DNA from: Paenibacillus nasutitermitis
Lineage (GTDB): Bacteria; Bacillota; Bacilli; Paenibacillales; Paenibacillaceae
Direction: 5' to 3'
Assembly: GCF_014641075.1 (NCBI RefSeq)
Contig: NZ_BMHP01000002.1
Span: 682,001 to 746,000 of the forward strand
DNA length: 64,000 nucleotides
The notes under the pieces are model-generated. The model did no database searches, was not told the DNA's origin, and worked only from the letters and a program-made list of their open reading frames with translations. Positions within the stretch are counted from its first letter, which is position 1. Each line of letters starts with the position of its first letter. Of the stretch, positions 16,361-24,691 are shown piece by piece. The translations under genes were made by a program, and so were the position numbers.

Positions 16361-17611
16361 TCAATCGACAGACAGCAGCCGCCAGAACCTGTAGAGAATC
16401 GCCTTGGCCGAGCGAAGTCTGATTATGTCCCGGTTACCGCTCAGCATCGCCTTGTGCACCACCGTCGGCTTACCGCGCTCTGCAATGCCGAAGAAGACCG
16501 TCCCAACGGGCTTGCCTTCTGCTTCGCTAGGACCGGCCACCCCGGTGAGCGACAAGCCGAAGTCGCAATCCGTCAGTTCGCGCACCCGTTCCGCCATCAT
16601 GGCCGCCGTTGACTCGGAAATCGCTCCCGGCGCATCTGTACCCTCCAGTTGGGCCAAAGGAATTCCCAGCAGCTTGTGTTTCATATCATTGGTGTAGGTA
16701 ACGACTCCACCAACAAACTCCCCGCTGCTCCCCGGCAATGAAGTCACCAGCTCCGCAAGCATGCCGCCGGTCAGACTCTCTGCTGTGGCAAACCTGCGCC
16801 CTGTCACCCTTAACAGGCGCAATACGGCTTCCTCTAGCGGAATATCCTCAGTGGCAAACAGATACTGGCCGACACGCTGCTTGATTTGCTGCTGTGCAAT
16901 GTCCAGACGGGCGACCGCTTCATCCAAGGAAACCGCCTTGGTGGAAAGACGGATAGCAACCTCACCTTCTTTGGCATAAGGAGCGATTGTAGGATCGGAC
17001 TGTGAATCGATCAGATCAATAATCGCCTGCTCCAGGCTGGATTCCCCGATGCCGGCAAATTTAAGCAAGCGGGAGAATAGTGTCTGCTGCTCCCCCATTA
17101 CGCTGCGCAGCCACGCTTTAGCAGGGCCGTCAAACATCGGCTTCATCTCACGCGGAGGTCCGGGGAGCAGCACATAGTGCATGCCACTTTCAAGCAACGC
17201 ATTGCCGACTGCAAGTCCCGCACTGTTCTCCAGAGGATCGCTGTCTTCAATTTGATTGGCCTGCCTGCGATTGCTTTCAACCATATGTATGCCGCGCGAT
17301 GAGAATAGCGCTTCAATTTTCACCATGGAAGGCTCATGTATGTGAATGCCTCTGTTCAAATAGCCGGCGAGAGCATCCTTTGTAAGATCGTCCTGGGTAG
17401 GTCCGAGACCGCCCGTAAAGACGATCAAATCGGCACGCTGACGCGCGATTTCGATGGCTTGAACAATTCGGGCTGCATTGTCCCCCACGACGGTCTGGAA
17501 ATATACATCGATGCCGAGTTCAGCCAGCCCTGCGGAAATATAAGTAGCATTCGTGTTCACGGTCTGACCCAGCAGCAGTTCTGTCCCTACGGCAATAATT
17601 TCAGCGCGCAT
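16361..17611 (-). CDS. cinA: CinA family protein (competence/damage-inducible; NMN amidohydrolase-type C-terminus)
   Basis: The 416-residue protein has an N-terminal molybdopterin-binding-like domain (IIAVGTELLLGQTVNTNA, FTGGLGPTQDDLTKDA) and a C-terminal CinA/PncC domain (ATAESLTGGMLAELVT, SLTGVAGPSEAEGKPVGTVF). The C-terminal family deamidates nicotinamide mononucleotide, and the N-terminal part has ADP-ribose pyrophosphatase activity in homologues. The start is at the ATG at 17611 after GGAGTGC. Upstream bases are a curious run of GGAAT repeats. It sits between pgsA and recA as in B. subtilis. In Bacillus cinA-recA can be co-transcribed at competence, but here a strong terminator lies between them. 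Confidence 0.95.
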   Translation of the reverse strand: MRAEIIAVGTELLLGQTVNTNATYISAGLAELGIDVYFQTVVGDNAARIVQAIEIARQRADLIVFTGGLGPTQDDLTKDALAGYLNRGIHIHEPSMVKIEALFSSRGIHMVESNRRQANQIEDSDPLENSAGLAVGNALLESGMHYVLLPGPPREMKPMFDGPAKAWLRSVMGEQQTLFSRLLKFAGIGESSLEQAIIDLIDSQSDPTIAPYAKEGEVAIRLSTKAVSLDEAVARLDIAQQQIKQRVGQYLFATEDIPLEEAVLRLLRVTGRRFATAESLTGGMLAELVTSLPGSSGEFVGGVVTYTNDMKHKLLGIPLAQLEGTDAPGAISESTAAMMAERVRELTDCDFGLSLTGVAGPSEAEGKPVGTVFFGIAERGKPTVVHKAMLSGNRDIIRLRSAKAILYRFWRLLSVD

Positions 17612-17642
17612 GCACTCCACTCCATTCCATTCCATTATGTAA

Positions 17643-17683
17643 TTTAAAAACATCATTCCCGGTATGAACAGAGAATGATGTTT
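17643..17683 (-). terminator. intrinsic terminator after pgsA
   Basis: Perfect 11 bp stem AAACATCATTC/GAATGATGTTT (17648-17658 with 17673-17683) followed by TTTTTAAATT on the minus strand, 15 nt past the pgsA stop. Confidence 0.8.
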
Positions 17684-17697
17684 CATAAATCATACAT

Positions 17698-18276
17698 TTA
17701 CTCCGTTAGTGGAATAAGATTCTTGTTTTTGAGGAAATAATCGATACCGGAATAGACGGTGATCAGGGCTGCTGCCCAGCTTGAAATAAGGTCGAACCGG
17801 AAGTCGAGGAAAGTAAAAGGGAAATTATTCAGCAGCAAATCGATAATCATCGTAATTTGGACCGCTGTTTTCCATTTGCCCCAGGTGCTTGCAGCAAGGA
17901 CCTTACCCTCCAGAAGGGCGATTTGACGAAGTCCGGTTACCGCAAATTCCCGGCTGATGATTACGATGGCGATCCAGGCGTCGAGCTTATCCATTTCGAC
18001 AAGCGAAATCAGCACGGCTGCCACAAGAAGCTTATCCGCTAACGGATCAAGGAGTTTTCCCAGGTTCGTCACGATTTTGTTCTTGCGGGCAATATAGCCG
18101 TCAAGCCCATCCGTACTGGCCGCTACGATAAAAATCAACGCAGCCAGTATCTGATTCCAGGTAATCGAGAAATCATCAAACGTAAGTGGCTTCAAATCCA
18201 CATTAATGAGCAACAAAAACATTATAATCGGAACCAGGAATATCCGTATCAATGTGATCCGATTGGCTATATTCAC
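17698..18276 (-). CDS. pgsA: CDP-diacylglycerol-glycerol-3-phosphate 3-phosphatidyltransferase
   Basis: PgsA makes phosphatidylglycerol phosphate, the committed step to phosphatidylglycerol and cardiolipin, in the membrane. The 192-residue protein has several membrane spans and the full CDP-alcohol phosphatidyltransferase signature: Asp56, Asp59-Gly60, Ala63-Arg64, Gly73, Asp77 and Asp81. It begins with GTG, with GGAGGGG 8-9 nt upstream, and overlaps the rimO stop by 4 bp (GTGA), so its translation is probably coupled to rimO. Position next to cinA and recA matches B. subtilis. Confidence 0.96.
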   Translation of the reverse strand: MNIANRITLIRIFLVPIIMFLLLINVDLKPLTFDDFSITWNQILAALIFIVAASTDGLDGYIARKNKIVTNLGKLLDPLADKLLVAAVLISLVEMDKLDAWIAIVIISREFAVTGLRQIALLEGKVLAASTWGKWKTAVQITMIIDLLLNNFPFTFLDFRFDLISSWAAALITVYSGIDYFLKNKNLIPLTE

Positions 18277-19607
18277 GAGGATAGCCCCTCCCCGGACATA
18301 TCAAATTCATAAGCATGCGTAATTCGCACTCTCTGAATTTCACCAATTCCAGCCGTGCAATTGGAAATGAAAACTTCACCGTCAATTTCCGGCGCGTCAT
18401 ACGGTGAGCGGCCCACATAGATGTCGCTTCGTCCGTCATAACGTTCCACGAGCACCTCAATATCGCTGCCGATATGCCTGCCGCTAATTTCCTTGGAGAC
18501 CTGGCGCTGGATTTCCATGAGCGTGTTGGCTCTCCACTCGATTACATCGCTTGGCACATGGTCGGGAAGCCGGACAGCCGGAGTATCTTCCTCGCTTGAA
18601 TAGGAGAAAACGCCCAAGCGGTCGAATTTCATTTCCCGTACAAAATCACAAAGACGATTGAAGTCTTCTTCTGTTTCACCCGGGAAACCAACGATAATGG
18701 AAGTCCGAAGCGCGACATCCGGAATTCTTGACCGGATTTTGGCGACGAGCTCGCGGGTATCCCGCTGGCGGCCAGGTCTGCGCATCCGCTTAAGAATGGA
18801 ATCTTCGCTGTGCTGCAAAGGCATATCGATATAATTGCAAACCTTCGGATTGGATGCAATCGTATCGATCAGCTCATCCGTAAAAAATCCGGGATAAGCG
18901 TAATGCAGTCTGACCCATGCGATACCTTCCACCTCGCTGACACGATTTAGCAGCTCAGGCAGCATGAACTTGTCATATAGATCCGTTCCGTAATTGGTCG
19001 AATCCTGGGCAATCAGGCTTACTTCCTTCACGCCCTGATCAGCAAGCTGCTGGACCTCGGCAACGATGGATTCCATTGACCGGCTGCGGAATTTTCCCCG
19101 CATAATCGGAATCGAGCAGAAAGTACAGGCATTGTCACAGCCCTCTGCTATTTTGACATATGCCGTATAGCGGGGAGTCGTAACCAGCCGCGGAAGCTTC
19201 TGATCATAATCAAAAGCGGGATTGCCCACCTTAACCGGCCTTTTTCCGCGCAGTGCCTCATCGACAATATCATTGATATGGTGAAAATCGCCTGTCCCGA
19301 CAATACCGTCAATTTCCGGCATTTCCTCCATCAACTGTTTCTTGTAACGCTGGGTCAAACAGCCCGAAACGATCAGCGCCTTCAAACGTCCGGTCTGTTT
19401 AAACTCAGCCATATCCAGAATCGTATTAACCGATTCTTCCTTGGCAGCGTCAATAAATCCGCATGTGTTTACAATGATTACCGTAGCATCATCAGCCTGA
19501 TCCACCAGCTGATAGCCCCGTTCATTGACTAATCCAGACATAATCTCTGAATCGACTAAATTTTTCTCACAGCCTAATGTTACTACTTTCACTCGTTCTG
19601 TCATCAT
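18273..19607 (-). CDS. rimO: ribosomal protein S12 methylthiotransferase RimO
   Basis: RimO is the radical-SAM enzyme that methylthiolates the conserved aspartate of ribosomal protein S12. The 444-residue protein has the N-terminal cluster cysteines Cys13, Cys49 and Cys83, the radical SAM motif CDNACTFC (Cys157, 161, 164) and a C-terminal TRAM domain. The residues around the second cluster (EGCDNACTFCSIPIMRGKFRSR) are RimO-like rather than MiaB-like. Start is either of two adjacent ATGs (19607 or 19604), the second better spaced from GGGGG. It overlaps pgsA by 4 bp. Confidence 0.94.
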   Translation of the reverse strand: MMTERVKVVTLGCEKNLVDSEIMSGLVNERGYQLVDQADDATVIIVNTCGFIDAAKEESVNTILDMAEFKQTGRLKALIVSGCLTQRYKKQLMEEMPEIDGIVGTGDFHHINDIVDEALRGKRPVKVGNPAFDYDQKLPRLVTTPRYTAYVKIAEGCDNACTFCSIPIMRGKFRSRSMESIVAEVQQLADQGVKEVSLIAQDSTNYGTDLYDKFMLPELLNRVSEVEGIAWVRLHYAYPGFFTDELIDTIASNPKVCNYIDMPLQHSEDSILKRMRRPGRQRDTRELVAKIRSRIPDVALRTSIIVGFPGETEEDFNRLCDFVREMKFDRLGVFSYSSEEDTPAVRLPDHVPSDVIEWRANTLMEIQRQVSKEISGRHIGSDIEVLVERYDGRSDIYVGRSPYDAPEIDGEVFISNCTAGIGEIQRVRITHAYEFDMSGEGLSS

Positions 19608-19670
19608 GTATCCCCCAGATTCCTCCGAAAAGCTATCTCAACAAGTATAATACAAGGCATAAAGCGTGTC

Positions 19671-19722
19671 AAAATAGGAAAGAGTCCTCCCGCGCAAAGG
19701 TATGCGTCAATAAGAGGACTCT
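19671..19722 (-). terminator. intrinsic terminator after yajQ
   Basis: Perfect 9 bp stem AGAGTCCTC/GAGGACTCT (19681-19689 with 19714-19722), then TTCCTATTTT on the minus strand. Confidence 0.7.
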
Positions 19723-19747
19723 CACCGCTGTTACGGTCCATTCAGCT

Positions 19748-20239
19748 TTACCGGTAGTTAGTAAATTGCAATTCAATTTGCAAATCCGCCCCGCGCAGCA
19801 ACGCCATAACGGCTTGCAGATCATCGCGGCTTTTTCCGGTAACCCGGATCTGATCTCCCTGAATCTGGCTTTTCACTTTCAGCTTGGAATCCCGGATCAA
19901 AATATTAATTTTTTTGGAGATGTCCTGCTCGATACCCTGGCGCAATTTAACCCGCTGTCTGACGGATGAAGCAGAAGCCGATTCAATCTTGCCGAAATCC
20001 ATATTTTTGATGGGCACGCCCCGTTTTACCATCTTTGATTGCAGGATATCGATGACGCTTTTGAGTTTGTATTCATCATCGGATACGATCACGATATCTT
20101 CTTTTTCCAGGGAGATTTTGCTTTTGCTTCCTTTAAAATCAAAACGCGTCTCAATTTCCTTTTCTGCCTGGGTGATCGCATTCGTCAATTCCGCCATATC
20201 CACTTTTGAAACAATATCAAATGCGCTTTCCGAACTCAT
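19748..20239 (-). CDS. YajQ family nucleotide-binding protein
   Basis: This 163-residue protein is YajQ-like throughout ([43 protein letters not shown] and the closing QFTNYR). It consists of two ferredoxin-like folds. Homologues bind nucleic acid or nucleotides, and cyclic-di-GMP binding has been reported for some; in Firmicutes the role is unsettled. No membrane or signal segment is present. The start is the ATG at 20239 with AAGGAG about 12 nt upstream. It is transcribed as its own unit, with a terminator on each side. Confidence 0.92.
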   Translation of the reverse strand: MSSESAFDIVSKVDMAELTNAITQAEKEIETRFDFKGSKSKISLEKEDIVIVSDDEYKLKSVIDILQSKMVKRGVPIKNMDFGKIESASASSVRQRVKLRQGIEQDISKKINILIRDSKLKVKSQIQGDQIRVTGKSRDDLQAVMALLRGADLQIELQFTNYR

Positions 20240-20299
20240 TATCGCCAGCAGCTCCTTTTTCCAATGATTTCTGAACGTATTATAACCGATCCTTATGAA

Positions 20300-20348
20300 T
20301 AAGAAAAGACATCCTTACACATGTCTTGTTGAGCATGGCGGATGTCTT
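20300..20348 (-). terminator. intrinsic terminator after rodZ
   Basis: Stem AAGACATCC/GGATGTCTT (about 20306-20314 with 20340-20348) followed on the minus strand by TTTTCTTATTC, 12 nt past the rodZ stop. Confidence 0.75.
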
Positions 20349-20359
20349 CCTCATTTTTT

Positions 20360-21340
20360 CTATTGACTTTCCGGTGCATTGTTCTGGTTTTGGTCCGTCT
20401 TGCCGGTAGCGGTATCCGTGTCTTCCGCCGGAGTCAGCTGCATTTTATGGGATCCTGTTTGATCCTTGTCTTCGATTAGAACCCCGTCAATTGTAACTTC
20501 GACCAGATTGGCATGGGCTATATTGATATAGATCTGACCCTCCACCTCAGCGGAATCGCTCTCTCCGTCCTGAAGTGTCTTCTGGTATAACGATTTGCCC
20601 GATTTGGAATTCTGGTTGATTCCCACCCAACTGCTACCACCTGTGAGTTTGAAGGTAATCGTGTGCTTGCCCGCTCCCGGAGAATATATATAATAATCTG
20701 TTTTGCCAGTCGAACGATCCAGCGTCAATGTCATCGTCTGGGGTGTCTGGCTGTTATCCGGACCCTGCGGAGTAGAACCGTCGGTGCCATTGCCAGTGTC
20801 CGTGCCTGGCGTCTCGCCGTCATTCGTATCAGGTTCCTTGCCGGCATTCGTGCCGCCATCCTCCGGCTTTTTGCCGGTGCCTCCCGATACGGGCGGCTCG
20901 GTCTTATCTGTCATTCCTGTCTGATCGACAGACTCCATATCCTTCCCGCCAGGGCGGTTTATAGCAAATACATACACGACAATAACGATAAGCAGAAGAA
21001 ATGACCACATCAGTATACGGAATCCGAATCTGCTCCAGCCGTCGGAGGTTGGCGTTTGGGAACGGCGCGGCCGCTGTACGGGTTCGGTAATTTGCTCAGG
21101 GGCGGCAGATGGAATTTCCTTCTGATACAAGCGCAGCACTTCATCCGCATCAAGGCCGACGTTTTCAGCGTAGTTTTTTACAAAAGCACGCACATAAAAC
21201 GTCCCGGGGAGAACGGAATAATTTCCTTCTTCAATAGCTTCCAGATAATGCTTGCGTATTTTTGTCAAATCTTGAATGTCATCAAGCGATAATCCCCGCT
21301 GATCCCGTGCTTTGCGCAATAAAGCGCCCAAATCCGACAT
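20360..21340 (-). CDS. rodZ: RodZ-type cytoskeletal protein (YmfM)
   Basis: RodZ links MreB filaments to the membrane-embedded cell-wall machinery. The 326-residue protein has an N-terminal helix-turn-helix of the Xre type (LGALLRKARDQRGLSLDDIQDLTKIRKHYLEAIE), one membrane span (about 105-127), an extended low-complexity linker rich in Gly, Thr, Asp and Pro (about 130-208) and a C-terminal beta domain. The start is at the ATG at 21340, 8 nt after AGGAGG; an in-frame GTG at 21346 overlaps the ribosome site. It follows ymfK by 17 nt, as in B. subtilis ymfK-ymfM, and precedes a terminator. Confidence 0.92.
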   Translation of the reverse strand: MSDLGALLRKARDQRGLSLDDIQDLTKIRKHYLEAIEEGNYSVLPGTFYVRAFVKNYAENVGLDADEVLRLYQKEIPSAAPEQITEPVQRPRRSQTPTSDGWSRFGFRILMWSFLLLIVIVVYVFAINRPGGKDMESVDQTGMTDKTEPPVSGGTGKKPEDGGTNAGKEPDTNDGETPGTDTGNGTDGSTPQGPDNSQTPQTMTLTLDRSTGKTDYYIYSPGAGKHTITFKLTGGSSWVGINQNSKSGKSLYQKTLQDGESDSAEVEGQIYINIAHANLVEVTIDGVLIEDKDQTGSHKMQLTPAEDTDTATGKTDQNQNNAPESQ

Positions 21341-21357
21341 GATCACACCTCCTGTTC

Positions 21358-22122
21358 TTAATATTCATGAAATCCCGATGTAATTAAGTCATAAGAAATT
21401 TCTTCGTCAGGCGTATTGCGCAGCTCAATGATATAATCAAAAGCACTGTAGTCATATTCCGATTCTTTAATAAACATATCCGGGTGTTCAATGACCTTTG
21501 TGCAGGGCATCGCCATGATTTCCTGAAGCAGCGCATGATGTTTCTCATTGGACCGCACCGTGCTGACGATTCCGTCAATGATAAAGATATTATTGGGATT
21601 CATTTCTTCTTCGGATAATTGGCTGCGAACGGTTTGACGGAGCAGTGTTGACGAAACGAAGGTCCATCGTTTATTCGAGCATACGCTTCCCGCAATAATA
21701 GATTCCGTCTTGCCTACCCGCGGCATTCCACGAAGTCCGATAATCTGGTTGCCATCCCTCTTGAATACTTCACCAAGGAAATCGACAAGCAAACCAAGCT
21801 CGTCCCTTGTAAAACGAAAGGTCTTGCGGTCATCGGAATCGCGTTCGATATATCTGCCGTGGCGTACAGCCAAAATATCAACCAGCTTAGGCTCTCTAAG
21901 CTTCAGTACCGTTATATTATCAACCTTCTGCAGCATTCTGCCGAGAATTTCGATTTTTTCCTCATCATTGGTCTGCAGCAGCATGCCCCGCGTGCGGTTC
22001 TCAACACCATTGATCGTCACGATATTGACTTCAAGCATTCCCAGTAATGACGCGATATCCCCCAAGAGACCGGGACGGTTTTTATGTATTTTATATTCCA
22101 TATACCATTGTTTTACTTCCAT
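21358..22122 (-). CDS. ymfK: DUF3388 family protein YmfK (ACT-like domain plus P-loop)
   Basis: The 254-residue protein belongs to the YmfK/DUF3388 family of Firmicutes. Its first 75 residues resemble an ACT-type ligand-binding domain (YKIHKNRPGLLGDIASLLGML, VENRTRGML). A P-loop GMPRVGKT follows at 132-139 and acidic strand ends (NNIFIIDGI) suggest nucleotide binding. Its biochemical role is unknown. The start is at the ATG at 22122 after GAGGTGTCAT; a longer reading to 22152 adds ten unsupported residues. The position between ymfJ and rodZ is conserved in Bacillus. Confidence 0.88.
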   Translation of the reverse strand: MEVKQWYMEYKIHKNRPGLLGDIASLLGMLEVNIVTINGVENRTRGMLLQTNDEEKIEILGRMLQKVDNITVLKLREPKLVDILAVRHGRYIERDSDDRKTFRFTRDELGLLVDFLGEVFKRDGNQIIGLRGMPRVGKTESIIAGSVCSNKRWTFVSSTLLRQTVRSQLSEEEMNPNNIFIIDGIVSTVRSNEKHHALLQEIMAMPCTKVIEHPDMFIKESEYDYSAFDYIIELRNTPDEEISYDLITSGFHEY

Positions 22123-22209
22123 ATGACACCTCATCCGAGGAAATAAGTTCAAGAGATTATTCTACAATATTCGTCAAAATCCTGCAACAAACAAACGAAG
22201 AGAAGATTG

Positions 22210-22236
22210 CAGAAAAGCCTCCATGAAGGGAGGCTC
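22210..22236 (-). terminator. intrinsic terminator after ymfJ
   Basis: Stem AGCCTCC/GGAGGCT (22216-22222 with 22229-22235) followed by TTTTCTG on the minus strand. Confidence 0.75.
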
Positions 22237-22253
22237 TTCCGCATTGCAAGCTG

Positions 22254-22505
22254 CTACGATTTTTGTACAAGCTTGACCATCAGCCCAGCGATGGTTTTGC
22301 GTTCTTCTTCATTACCAACTTCCCATATTTCTTTAAGCGCTTGTTCCTGTTCATTTTTGGGATCGACCTTTTCGCCAAGAAATGAGCCGATCTCATAAGC
22401 AAGATCCGAAATGGAATCCTCGCTCAGACCGATGTTCTTTCCGTGCTCCACCCGCTCAGCCAAAAACTTTTTCCATGTTTCGAAATTAGAAAGGACGTTT
22501 GCCAT
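22254..22505 (-). CDS. ymfJ: DUF3243 family protein YmfJ
   Basis: A small 83-residue helical protein of the DUF3243 family. NVLSNFETWKKFLAERV and LAYEIGSFLGEKVDPKNEQEQALKELW-type segments match the family closely. There is no signal peptide, membrane span or catalytic motif, and the function is unknown. AAGGAGGCGGCAATATC before the ATG is a strong ribosome site. The neighbours ymfI upstream and ymfK downstream match B. subtilis order, though a terminator follows this gene, so ymfK-rodZ may have a separate promoter. Confidence 0.9.
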   Translation of the reverse strand: MANVLSNFETWKKFLAERVEHGKNIGLSEDSISDLAYEIGSFLGEKVDPKNEQEQALKEIWEVGNEEERKTIAGLMVKLVQKS

Positions 22506-22655
22506 GATATTGCCGCCTCCTTATGCGTGTTGACCGTTACCCGGTAACATAACGTATTTTGCACGCAAAGGCTCTTTCTTATACGACGAGGCGAGTGTCA
22601 AATAAGTTTCAAAATCCTTTAAATTTCGCCACATACGGCTATTAAGCAGCAGGTT

Positions 22656-23387
22656 TCATGTCAGCCAGCCGCCGTTCGGACTAATAATCTGCCCGGTAAT
22701 GTAAGCCGATTCCGGAAGAGCCAGAAAATAGACAAGCGAAGCAATTTCATCCGGCTGTCCAAGACGGCCCGCAGGAATTTCCATCTCCAGCGCTGACAAT
22801 TCCGCAGCTTCAAGATTATTCAGCATGACGGTATTGACAGCTCCTGGAGCCACAGCATTAACCGTCACACCTGAAGGCGCAAGCTCTTTGGCCAGCGCCT
22901 TGGTAAATGCATTCATTCCGCCTTTGGTCGTCGAATAGAGCACTTCACACGATGCCCCTGACAAGCCCCAAATCGATGAAACGTTTATGATCCGTCCAAA
23001 GCGCTGCGTCACCATGGCGGGCATAAATAGCTGTGTACACAGAAACATGCCTTTCAAGTTTACCGCCATTACGTCTTCCCATTCTTCTTCCGAAACATCC
23101 GCAAGCATGCCCGTGTGGGCAATTCCGGCATTATTCACAAGGATATCCGGAATTAATCCGCGCGCATCAAGCTTCTCCTGCATACGAATTAAATTCTCCT
23201 TCGAGCGGATGTCGGCGGAAACCGTCATCACATTTGCCGCGCCAAGGCGAAGGCAGCCTCTGGCTGTTTCATTGGCCGCTTCATGGGCTTCGTTGTAATG
23301 AATAACAACGTTCATGCCTTCCTTGGCAAACCGGTGCGCCACTGCAGCGCCGATTCCGCGGCTTCCCCCCGTCACCAGCACTGTCAT
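22656..23387 (-). CDS. ymfI: short-chain dehydrogenase/reductase YmfI (FabG-like)
   Basis: A 243-residue classical SDR with the NAD(P)-binding motif TGGSRGIG (6-13), NNAG (85-88) and the catalytic Ser137/138, Tyr151 and Lys155 (YSTTK). It resembles FabG, but its place after ymfF-ymfH identifies it with B. subtilis YmfI, which acts in completing the 5-aminopentanol modification of elongation factor P. There is no obvious ribosome site before the ATG at 23387. A TTG at 23405 overlaps the ymfH stop by 4 bp (TTGA), so coupling from ymfH is likely and the true start may be either one. The length from the ATG matches YmfI. Confidence 0.88.
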   Translation of the reverse strand: MTVLVTGGSRGIGAAVAHRFAKEGMNVVIHYNEAHEAANETARGCLRLGAANVMTVSADIRSKENLIRMQEKLDARGLIPDILVNNAGIAHTGMLADVSEEEWEDVMAVNLKGMFLCTQLFMPAMVTQRFGRIINVSSIWGLSGASCEVLYSTTKGGMNAFTKALAKELAPSGVTVNAVAPGAVNTVMLNNLEAAELSALEMEIPAGRLGQPDEIASLVYFLALPESAYITGQIISPNGGWLT

Positions 23388-23401
23388 TTCATTAAAGGTT
23401 T

Positions 23402-24688
23402 TCAAGGAGAAGTTTTGGCCACAATGGATACTGCCATCCGATCCCAATTGAAATGTTCCCGCAGCCTTTCATTGGCTTCCGCAAGTGTGATGTCCTCGTA
23501 AATCGGCAGCAGCTTGAACAAGTCGGCGCCACGGAAACGGTACCGGGTGAACTCGCCGGCAATCGCTTCAGGGGAATTCAGCATCCGCAAGTACCCGCCA
23601 ATTTTCTTGCGTCTGGTTCGTTCAAATGTCTGTACATTAAGCCCGGTTGCCTTAGCGGCTTCAATGGCTTCCTTCAACCGCTCCAGCAGCTTGTCGGGAT
23701 CCGGCGTTTCCCCGCCGATAACTGAAAACCCGTAATCCTCGCTGCTGTTGTATTCATAACCGAAGGAATCAGAGATCAGATTGTCATCGTACAATGCGTT
23801 ATAAATCGGCGAGCTTGAACCAAGCAGCGCATCCAGCATTAATTTGGTCGTCAGCTCCTTGCGCATCAAAGCGGCCGGATCCTGAATCCCCGGGATTTCC
23901 TTAAAGCCAATCATGCACTTGGGCATGGAAACGGGCAGCACCGCCGTTTTACGGGCGTCCCTGACGAACTCCGGTTCGGGATCAAAGAACCGGTTAATAG
24001 GACCTTGAGGCTCATAGGACTTTTGCGCCTGGTTGTTGCGGACAAGCTCTATGATTTTGCCGGCATCGACACCGCCTACAATAAACAAGAACATATTGGA
24101 AGGATGGTAAAAGGTTTCATAACAAGTGTAAAGGGTTTCCTTATCGATCTTGGCAATCGATTCAGCCGTTCCCGCAATATCGATATGAATAGGGTGGGTA
24201 TTATACAAGGCAGCGATTAGCCCGAAATAGACCCGCCAATCTGCATTATCGCGGTACATGTTGATTTCCTGCTCAATAATACCTTTTTCTTTCTCCACAT
24301 TCTCATCCGTGAAGTAAGGATTTTGCACAAAATTCAACAGCGTCGCAAGGTTCGCCTCGATTTGCTCGGTTGCGGAAAACAGATACACGGTCCGGTCAAA
24401 GCTTGTATACGCATTTGCGGATGCACCTTGCGAAGCGAATGTTGCAAATATGTCGCCCGTTGGTTCTTCAAACATTTTATGCTCAAGAAAATGGGCAATT
24501 CCGTCCGGAACGGATACGGGCTTTTGGTCGCCCACGGAAAACCGGTTGTCGACAGAGCCGTATCGGGTTGAAAATGTCGCATAGGTTTTGCTGAAACCTT
24601 CCTTGGGCAAAACAACAACCTCAAGCCCGTTCGGAAGAACCTCACGGTAGATCGTTTCTTGTACGCCTGGATAAGCCAATGTTTCCAT
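23402..24688 (-). CDS. ymfH: M16 zinc peptidase YmfH
   Basis: The 428-residue protein is an M16 (pitrilysin/MPP-like) peptidase. The inverted zinc motif HFLEH (His66, Glu69, His70) and the downstream Glu in IIEQEINMY near 141 form an intact metal site, so this is the catalytic half of the YmfF-YmfH pair. The second M16 domain carries no metal site, as usual. GGAGGG lies 7 nt before the ATG, and ymfF ends 3 nt upstream, so the two are co-translated. Its substrate is not known. Confidence 0.93.
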   Translation of the reverse strand: METLAYPGVQETIYREVLPNGLEVVVLPKEGFSKTYATFSTRYGSVDNRFSVGDQKPVSVPDGIAHFLEHKMFEEPTGDIFATFASQGASANAYTSFDRTVYLFSATEQIEANLATLLNFVQNPYFTDENVEKEKGIIEQEINMYRDNADWRVYFGLIAALYNTHPIHIDIAGTAESIAKIDKETLYTCYETFYHPSNMFLFIVGGVDAGKIIELVRNNQAQKSYEPQGPINRFFDPEPEFVRDARKTAVLPVSMPKCMIGFKEIPGIQDPAALMRKELTTKLMLDALLGSSSPIYNALYDDNLISDSFGYEYNSSEDYGFSVIGGETPDPDKLLERLKEAIEAAKATGLNVQTFERTRRKKIGGYLRMLNSPEAIAGEFTRYRFRGADLFKLLPIYEDITLAEANERLREHFNWDRMAVSIVAKTSP

Positions 24689-24691
24689 CGC